This document shows positions 6,878-10,912 of a stretch of 10,912 nucleotides of DNA, piece by piece (position 1 is the first letter of the stretch; each line of letters begins with the position of its first letter). Both the position numbers and the translations under genes were made by a program. The stretch is from an uncultured Chloroflexota bacterium (GTDB lineage: Bacteria; Chloroflexota; Limnocylindria; Limnocylindrales; CSP1-4). The DNA is taken from NCBI GenBank assembly GCA_903924005.1, contig CAIXZV010000382.1, positions 1 to 10,912 on the forward strand, given 5' to 3'. Under the pieces are notes generated by a model. It ran no database searches. It was not told the origin of the DNA and saw only the letters and a list, made by a program, of their open reading frames with translations.

Positions 6878-7390
6878 CTACGAGGAAACCGTGATGGTGC
6901 CGGTCATCGAGCTGTGGATGGCGCAGTGGTACGTGTACGTGCCCGGGGTGGCGAACGTGAAGCTGAACGATGCGCCAGTGCCCAGCCGCCCGCTGGCAAA
7001 CGAGCCGTCCGCCGCCGTGACCGTGTGCGGCGCGCCGTCGTTGTTGGTCCAGGTGACGGCGGTGCCCACCTTGACCTTGAGGGTCGCCGGGGCAAACGCG
7101 AAGTTGGCGATCGAGAGCGAGTCGCCAGCGGGTGCAGCGGGTGCAGCGGGGGCGGCGCTGGCGGCCGCGTCACCGTTGCCCACGGCGTAGTCGTATCCGC
7201 CGCTGCCCTTCGCGCTGGCGGAGGCCACGGGCGCACTGCTTGCGGCGGGTGCGGGCGTGGCGGCGGGCGTCACGGCTGTCGCCGCCGCAGGCGTGACGGC
7301 GGGCGTCGCGAGCGCAGAAGTCCCGCACGCGCCAATCACCAGCGTCACAAGCAGCGCGAGACCGGCGCGCATCCGGGTGGTGTTCGTCAT
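6878..7390 (-). CDS. Cupredoxin lipoprotein (type 1 copper protein)
   Basis: This is an exported blue-copper electron-transfer or copper-binding protein (170 residues). The N-terminus has a signal sequence ending in a lipobox-like I-G-A-C with C22 as the lipidation site. Next come a flexible Ala/Pro/Thr/Ser linker (about 27-89) and a plastocyanin/amicyanin-type domain (about 90-169). All four copper ligands are visible in family order: H122 in PHTVT, C156 and H159 in YHCAIH, and M162. The ATG at 7390 has AAGGAG eight bases before it. It is the first gene of the minus-strand operon, and the sigma factor gene starts 17 bases after its stop. Cupredoxins next to an ECF sigma/anti-sigma pair suggest a role in copper or redox stress at the membrane; the electron partner is unknown. 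Confidence 0.9.
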   Translation of the reverse strand: MTNTTRMRAGLALLVTLVIGACGTSALATPAVTPAAATAVTPAATPAPAASSAPVASASAKGSGGYDYAVGNGDAAASAAPAAPAAPAGDSLSIANFAFAPATLKVKVGTAVTWTNNDGAPHTVTAADGSFASGRLGTGASFSFTFATPGTYTYHCAIHSSMTGTITVSS

Positions 7391-7456
7391 GAGGGCAACT
7401 CCTTGCGCCGCGGCCCCAGAGACGGGAGCCGACAGGACCCACTACGACGAAACTGA

Positions 7457-7484
7457 CCATCCGGTTTTGCGCACCCCCTCGAAT
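7457..7484 (+). promoter_or_regulatory. Candidate SigK-type ECF promoter
   Basis: CCATCC (7457-7462), a 16-base spacer, then TCGAAT (7479-7484) closely matches the mycobacterial SigK promoter as I remember it (CCATCC, 16-17 bases, CCGAAT). It points right, toward the secreted protein gene, with predicted transcription start near 7491 and a leader of about 65 bases. It lies about 65 bases from the start of the cupredoxin gene on the other strand, in the same locus as a SigK/RskA-like pair. I did not find an equally good match facing the cupredoxin operon. Confidence 0.5.
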
Positions 7485-7511
7485 GGCGGTTGCCACATGG
7501 CCCTCGCATGA

Positions 7512-7535
7512 CCGAACAAGCGAGCGTACGTTCGG
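7512..7535. promoter_or_regulatory. Inverted repeat in the leader of the secreted protein gene
   Basis: CCGAAC and GTTCGG form a perfect 6-base inverted repeat around 12 bases. It falls between the predicted ECF promoter and the ribosome site at 7546-7549, so it would form a hairpin in the leader RNA or act as a binding site. The function is unknown and the short arms could be chance. Confidence 0.3.
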
Positions 7536-7545
7536 GGCCCCAGTT

Positions 7546-7549
7546 GAGG
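7546..7549 (+). promoter_or_regulatory. Shine-Dalgarno deciding the ATG start at 7556
   Basis: GAGG lies six bases before ATG 7556, which opens directly into a signal peptide. Upstream in-frame candidates (TTG 7490, ATG 7508) have no ribosome site and would place a non-hydrophobic stretch before the signal peptide. The TTG at 7490 would also start right at the predicted transcription start. Confidence 0.6.
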
Positions 7550-7555
7550 TTCGCC

Positions 7556-8248
7556 ATGCTCCGCCGTCGCACACGCCTTCTCGTGGCCATCACCGGCTTG
7601 ATTGCCGGCGTCGTCATCGTCAGTCCGGCCGTGGCCGGGACCGGCATCGGAGCCTTGTTCAATCTGGGCCGCGCCAACACCGTCAACCGGACAACCACGC
7701 TCACCGGGACCACGTCCGGGCGGATCCTCGCCCTCGCCAACACGGGGACGGGCTCGGCGCTGTCGCTGTCGACGCGTGCCGGTCAGGCGCCAATGACCGT
7801 CACGTCGTCCACCCGCGTGGCCCACCTCAATGCCGACCTGCTGGACGGGCTCGACGCTTCGGCGTTTGTGAAGGGCACCGGATCCCTCGTGTCGTCGCGA
7901 ACCACCATGGTGCCAGTCACGGCCCTGACGCCCATCCTCGAGATCGCAGGGTTTGGGGAAGTCCAAGCCGGATGCGGTTGGACCGGCTACGACAACTACT
8001 CGATATGGTTCCAAAACGGGCCGGACAAGGCCACCGATCTCTGGGTCACCTACCCAGCGACCATGAGCGCGTCATTCCACGGGCTCGCCCCGGGCGGCGG
8101 CATGTACATCTCGGTGCTCATGGAGCAAAGAGCTCAGGAATACCGCGTGACCCTCGGCTCGCCGGACGGACGGATGTCTGAACTCACCGTCGCCGGCGTC
8201 CTGCAGGGCGAGAACTGCCTCCTGTACGCGTCAGCCTTCGGGGGTTGA
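7556..8248 (+). CDS. Secreted protein with an 'LNADLLDGLD' motif, function unknown
   Basis: This is a 230-residue exported protein. Residues 1-27 form a signal peptide (RRRTR, hydrophobic core, then SPAVA before the predicted cut). The mature N-terminus, with its 'FNLGRANTVNRTTTLTGTT' run (36-54), leads to LNADLLDGLDASAF (91-104). That motif recurs in secreted and surface proteins of actinobacteria and some Chloroflexota, and in some phage-tail-like proteins; its role is not known to me. The C-terminal half (about 120-230) looks like a compact beta domain with two cysteines (C140, C221) that could form a disulfide. A SigK-like promoter lies upstream, so it may be the effector produced when the neighbouring sigma factor is released. 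It has no enzyme motif that I can see. Downstream are repeats and a separate MarR/exporter operon. Confidence 0.8.
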   Translation: MLRRRTRLLVAITGLIAGVVIVSPAVAGTGIGALFNLGRANTVNRTTTLTGTTSGRILALANTGTGSALSLSTRAGQAPMTVTSSTRVAHLNADLLDGLDASAFVKGTGSLVSSRTTMVPVTALTPILEIAGFGEVQAGCGWTGYDNYSIWFQNGPDKATDLWVTYPATMSASFHGLAPGGGMYISVLMEQRAQEYRVTLGSPDGRMSELTVAGVLQGENCLLYASAFGG

Positions 8249-8280
8249 CCGCCCGGCGCGCTTGAGCCAGCTGGGACGGC

Positions 8281-8328
8281 GGCGGAGACGCCCCGTGGCG
8301 GAGGCGCCCCGTGGCGGAGGCGCCCCGC
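8281..8328. repeat. Three tandem 16-bp repeats
   Basis: There are three consecutive units of GGCGGAGGCGCCCCGT: 8281-8296 has one change (A for G at unit position 8), 8297-8312 is exact, and 8313-8328 differs only in the last base. Each unit contains GGCG-GAGG-CGCC, a small stem. The array lies 32 bases past the stop of the secreted protein gene and directly before the MarR promoter. It could slow or stop read-through, or be a simple expansion. No T-run follows. Confidence 0.8.
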
Positions 8329-8357
8329 TGGACAGCCTGGCGAGCCTTGGGTACGAT
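8329..8357 (+). promoter_or_regulatory. Promoter of the MarR-ABC exporter operon
   Basis: TGGACA (8329-8334, five of six consensus bases), a 17-base spacer, then TACGAT (8352-8357, the TANNNT pattern common in high-GC bacteria). Transcription should start near 8363-8365, about 35 bases before the MarR ATG. The palindrome at 8367-8379 would overlap the first transcribed bases, as expected for autorepression. Confidence 0.55.
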
Positions 8358-8366
8358 GCTTCACAT

Positions 8367-8379
8367 GATGTTGAACATC
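8367..8379. promoter_or_regulatory. Probable MarR operator
   Basis: GATGTTGAACATC is a perfect palindrome with 6-base arms and a central G. It lies just downstream of the predicted promoter and about 20 bases before the MarR start codon. The AT-rich TGTTGAACA core is typical of MarR sites, which usually lie in the regulator's own promoter. Confidence 0.6.
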
Positions 8380-8399
8380 TATACCGGGCGAAGCGCCGG

Positions 8400-8915
8400 A
8401 TGACGGTCCTGGACCGCGCGCTCCCGGAGCAGGCTTTTCCGGAGCGCGAAACCATGCTGCGCGAGCTGGCAGACGAGTTCGCATTCCGCAATCCCATGCG
8501 CAAGATGCACGCGATGCGCCACTGGCCGTCCGGCCGGCTCAGCCTTGTGCACCTCAACGTGCTCATGCTGCTCGACGATGAGGGGTCAATGCCGATGCGC
8601 GGCCTTGCCGAGGCGCTCGACGTCTCGCAGGCAAGCGCCACCGGCATCGTGGACCGCATGGAGCAGCGCGGTCTCGTTGTCCGCGAGCGCGACGGTCAGG
8701 ACAGACGCATCGTGCGAGCAGGCATCACGGACGAAGGCCGCGCGCTGATTGCCGGGCTCGCCGCGGAACGCCATGACCACATGACCCTCATTGTTGACCG
8801 CCTCACCTATGAAGAGCTTGCGGGGCTGCTGACGGGCATGCGCGCCCTCCGCCGCGTTCGCGAAGAGTTCCACAGCAACACCGTACCCACACCCACACCG
8901 GAGACCCCCCGATGA
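8400..8915 (+). CDS. MarR-family transcriptional regulator
   Basis: This is a 171-residue winged-helix repressor, probably controlling its own operon and the exporter behind it. The DNA-binding domain spans about 46-112. It contains the MRGLAEALDVSQASATGIVDR helix-turn-helix (66-86, recognition helix from about 77) and the wing RERDGQDRRIVRAGIT (95-110), whose D-x-R-R is the family hallmark. Flanking helices (10-42 and 112-155) would form the dimer interface. I chose ATG 8400: the frame extends back to a TTG at 8262, but that would run through the tandem repeats, the promoter and the operator, producing an Arg/Gly-rich head unlike MarR proteins. The ribosome site before 8400 is poor, so the transcript may be weakly translated. 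The stop overlaps the start of the exporter gene (ATGA). MarR proteins of this kind usually release DNA when they bind a drug or phenolic compound. Confidence 0.92.
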   Translation: MTVLDRALPEQAFPERETMLRELADEFAFRNPMRKMHAMRHWPSGRLSLVHLNVLMLLDDEGSMPMRGLAEALDVSQASATGIVDRMEQRGLVVRERDGQDRRIVRAGITDEGRALIAGLAAERHDHMTLIVDRLTYEELAGLLTGMRALRRVREEFHSNTVPTPTPETPR

Positions 8916-10639
8916 TTGCCGTCCTGCGCAGGTACCTGGCGCCATACAAGGTGCCTATCTCCATCGTGATGGTCCTGCTCCTTGTGCAGGCCATCGCCAA
9001 CCTGTATCTGCCCGAACTCAACGCCGACATCATCAACAACGGTGTGGCCAAGGGCGACACGGACTACATCGGCAAGACCGGCGGGTTCATGCTGATCGTC
9101 ACCTTCGCGCTGATGATCGCGGCGATGATCTCGGTGTACCTCTCCGCCAAGATCTCCATGGGCTTTGGGCGCGACGTGCGGAGCGGGCTCTTCCGCAAGG
9201 TGGAGACGTTTAGCCAGGTGGAGGTCAACCACTTCGGGGCCGCCAGCCTGATCACGCGCAACACCAACGACGTGACGCAGGTGCAGCAGGTGGCCCTGCT
9301 GGGCCTGAACATGATGATCTCGGCCCCGATGATGGTCATCGGCGGCCTCATCATGGCCCTGCGACAGGACGTGCCGCTCTCGGGGATCTTGCTGGTGATC
9401 GTGCCGATCATGGGCATCCTCATCGGCAGCGTCATGAGCCGGGCCATCCCCCTGTTCCAGGCGATGCAGAAGAAGATTGACCGCATCAACCTGGTCATGC
9501 GCGAGACGCTCTCGGGCGTCCGCGTCATCCGTGCGTTTGTGCGGACCCGCCACGAGGAAGAGCGGTTTGATGAGGCGTCCGCAGACCTCATGAACACCGC
9601 GCTCCGGGTGAACCGCCTGTTCGCCATCACGATGCCCGCGCTCATGGCGATCATGAACCTGAGCACGGTGGCGGTCCTGTGGCTGGGCGCCTACCGCGTG
9701 GACTCCGGCGGCATGCCCATCGGCAACCTGACGGCCTTCCTGCAGTACATCATCCAGATCCTGTTTGCGATCATGATGGCGACGATCATGTTCGTGATGG
9801 TCCCGCGTGCTGCCGTGTCGGGCGTGCGCATCCGCGAAGTCCTGGACACGGACCCCACCATCAAGGACCCGGAAGAGCCGGTTTCCCCGGAGCGCACAGG
9901 ACGAGTTGAGTTCCGCGACGTTGAGTTCCGCTACCCAGGCGCCGAGGAGCCAGTCCTGCGCGGGATCAGCTTCAAGGCAAACCCGGGCGAGACAACAGCG
10001 ATTGTGGGCTCCACCGGCTCTGGCAAGACCACGCTCATCAACCTGCTGCCGCGCTTCTACGACGCAACCGGCGGCACTGTCCTTGTGGACGGCGTGGACG
10101 TGCGGACGATGGATCGCCAGGACCTCTGGCACCGGATTGGCATGATCCCCCAGAAGGCGTTCCTGTTCAGCGGCACCGTGGCCAGCAACCTTCGCTACGG
10201 CGATGAGGGGGCCGACGAGGCAGCGCTCTGGTCCTCCCTGGACATCGCCCAGGGCAAGGAGTTTGTCACCGAGATGGCGGAGCAGCTTGAGGCGCCCATC
10301 GCCCAAGGTGGCACCAACGTCTCCGGTGGCCAGCGGCAACGCCTGGCTATCGCCCGGGCGCTTGTGAAGCGGCCCGAGATCTACGTCTTTGACGACAGCT
10401 TCTCCGCGCTGGACTTCCGCACCGACGCCCGCCTCCGCGCGGCGCTGGCCCGGGAGCTGGGCGGGGCAACGGTGATCATCGTTGCTCAGCGGGTGGGCAC
10501 CATCCTCCACGCGGACCAGATTGTGGTGCTCGAGGACGGCAAGGTGGCCGGCATTGGCACCCACGACGAGTTGATGAAGACCTGCGAGACGTATCGAGAG
10601 ATCGTGCTGTCCCAGGTGACTGAGGAGGAAGTCGCATGA
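8912..10639 (+). CDS. ABC exporter half-transporter with degenerate ATP site
   Basis: This is a 575-residue half-exporter: a six-helix type-1 membrane domain (about 14-300) fused to a nucleotide-binding domain (about 330-575). Motifs are A-loop Y341, Walker A GSTGSGKTT (366-374), Q-loop Q414, signature VSGGQ (470-474) and Walker B YVFDD (491-495). The catalytic Glu after Walker B is replaced by Asp (D495), and the switch His is Gln (Q526 in VAQRV). This pair of changes marks the degenerate subunit of heterodimeric exporters, as in Thermotoga TM287 of TM287/288 and similar LmrC/BmrC proteins. It should therefore bind ATP at one site but hydrolyse at the other, and it needs the partner encoded next. 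It is coupled to MarR upstream and to the partner downstream by ATGA overlaps. It is probably a multidrug or lipid exporter induced through MarR; the substrate is unknown. Confidence 0.95.
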   Translation: MIAVLRRYLAPYKVPISIVMVLLLVQAIANLYLPELNADIINNGVAKGDTDYIGKTGGFMLIVTFALMIAAMISVYLSAKISMGFGRDVRSGLFRKVETFSQVEVNHFGAASLITRNTNDVTQVQQVALLGLNMMISAPMMVIGGLIMALRQDVPLSGILLVIVPIMGILIGSVMSRAIPLFQAMQKKIDRINLVMRETLSGVRVIRAFVRTRHEEERFDEASADLMNTALRVNRLFAITMPALMAIMNLSTVAVLWLGAYRVDSGGMPIGNLTAFLQYIIQILFAIMMATIMFVMVPRAAVSGVRIREVLDTDPTIKDPEEPVSPERTGRVEFRDVEFRYPGAEEPVLRGISFKANPGETTAIVGSTGSGKTTLINLLPRFYDATGGTVLVDGVDVRTMDRQDLWHRIGMIPQKAFLFSGTVASNLRYGDEGADEAALWSSLDIAQGKEFVTEMAEQLEAPIAQGGTNVSGGQRQRLAIARALVKRPEIYVFDDSFSALDFRTDARLRAALARELGGATVIIVAQRVGTILHADQIVVLEDGKVAGIGTHDELMKTCETYREIVLSQVTEEEVA

Positions 10640-10912
10640 GCGGCTCGATGGGCGGCGGCGGCTTCGGCCGCTCGGCGAGCGGTGGCGGCGGCGCAGGCCA
10701 GGGCGGCCCGATGGGCGGTCCCGGTCGTGGTCGCGGCCCCGGTGGCCCCGGCGGCGGTCCGCCCCACATGGGAATGATGATGCCGGTGGTGAAGTCCAAG
10801 GACTTCAAGGGCACCTTCCGGCGGCTGCTTGGCGAACTCCGCCCGGAGCGCCCCAAGATCATCGGCGTCCTTGGCCTGGGCGTTGTCAGCGTTTTCATGG
10901 CCATCGTCGGCC
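10636..10912 (+). CDS. Partner ABC exporter half-transporter, right-truncated
   Basis: The gene begins with ATG 10636, overlapping the previous stop, with GAGGAGG seven bases upstream, and is still open at the right edge (92 codons seen). The first 50 residues or so are a Gly/Pro/Met/Arg low-complexity extension. After it comes KSKDFKGTFRRLLGELRPER, a well-known lead-in to the membrane domain of heterodimeric exporters, and the start of the first membrane helix. By context it should be the TM288-like subunit that carries the catalytic Glu and His missing from its neighbour, but those motifs lie outside the window. Glycine-rich heads of this kind are common in this subunit; they are probably unstructured and cytoplasmic. 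Confidence 0.88.
   Translation, partial: MSGSMGGGGFGRSASGGGGAGQGGPMGGPGRGRGPGGPGGGPPHMGMMMPVVKSKDFKGTFRRLLGELRPERPKIIGVLGLGVVSVFMAIVG

Noticed and set aside
5709..7190. Long plus-strand open frame opposite the anti-sigma, sigma and cupredoxin genes (493 codons)
   Set aside because: It runs antisense across three well-supported genes, is low-complexity (Ser/Arg/Ala/Pro), and shows no domain.
7451..7475. An ECF promoter on the minus strand for the cupredoxin operon (AAAAC...CGTA pattern)
   Set aside because: The match is only to loose generic ECF signals and is no better than expected by chance; I could not identify this operon's promoter.
8807..10564. Long minus-strand open frame opposite the ABC exporter (585 codons)
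   Set aside because: It has the same His/Asp/Arg-rich composition typical of antisense frames in high-GC genes; the plus strand encodes a complete exporter with all motifs.

Overview
The window comes from a high-GC bacterium with a cell envelope that exports lipoproteins and secreted proteins. The G/C third positions, GTG starts, an ECF sigma factor with an RskA-type anti-sigma, and a secreted protein with an 'LNADLLDGLD' motif fit Actinomycetota or a high-GC Chloroflexota lineage. No rRNA or other phylogenetic marker is present, so this placement is tentative. I saw no tRNA, rRNA, CRISPR array, transposase or phage gene.

Layout from left to right. (1) Positions 3-1091, + strand: a left-truncated gene for an APH/kinase-fold protein. 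(2) 1092-1329: an intergenic region with a decayed palindromic repeat, then a promoter-like segment with a perfect 17-bp palindromic operator. (3) 1330-4676, + strand: a tightly packed three-gene ABC-2 exporter operon (one ATPase and two permeases). (4) 4677-4890: a convergent intergenic region with a second, better preserved copy of the palindromic repeat and an 8-bp tandem repeat. (5) 4891-7390, - strand: transcribed right to left, this runs cupredoxin lipoprotein, ECF sigma factor, zinc-motif RskA-like anti-sigma factor, then a small four-helix membrane protein resembling a V-type ATPase proteolipid but with no ion-binding carboxylate. (6) 7556-8248, + strand: a divergent secreted protein preceded by a sequence very like the mycobacterial SigK promoter, so a plausible target of the neighbouring sigma factor. 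(7) 8249-8399: three tandem 16-bp repeats, a promoter and a small palindromic operator. (8) 8400-10912, + strand: a MarR regulator translationally coupled to the two halves of a heterodimeric ABC exporter. The first half has the degenerate nucleotide-binding site; the second, with a glycine-rich N-terminus, runs off the right edge.

The region therefore holds two separately regulated exporter operons on either side of a small envelope-stress module in which a copper protein, a sigma factor and a redox-type anti-sigma appear co-transcribed. The least explained items are the paired palindromic repeats bracketing the first exporter operon, the carboxylate-less proteolipid-like protein, and the SigK-like promoter facing away from the sigma operon.
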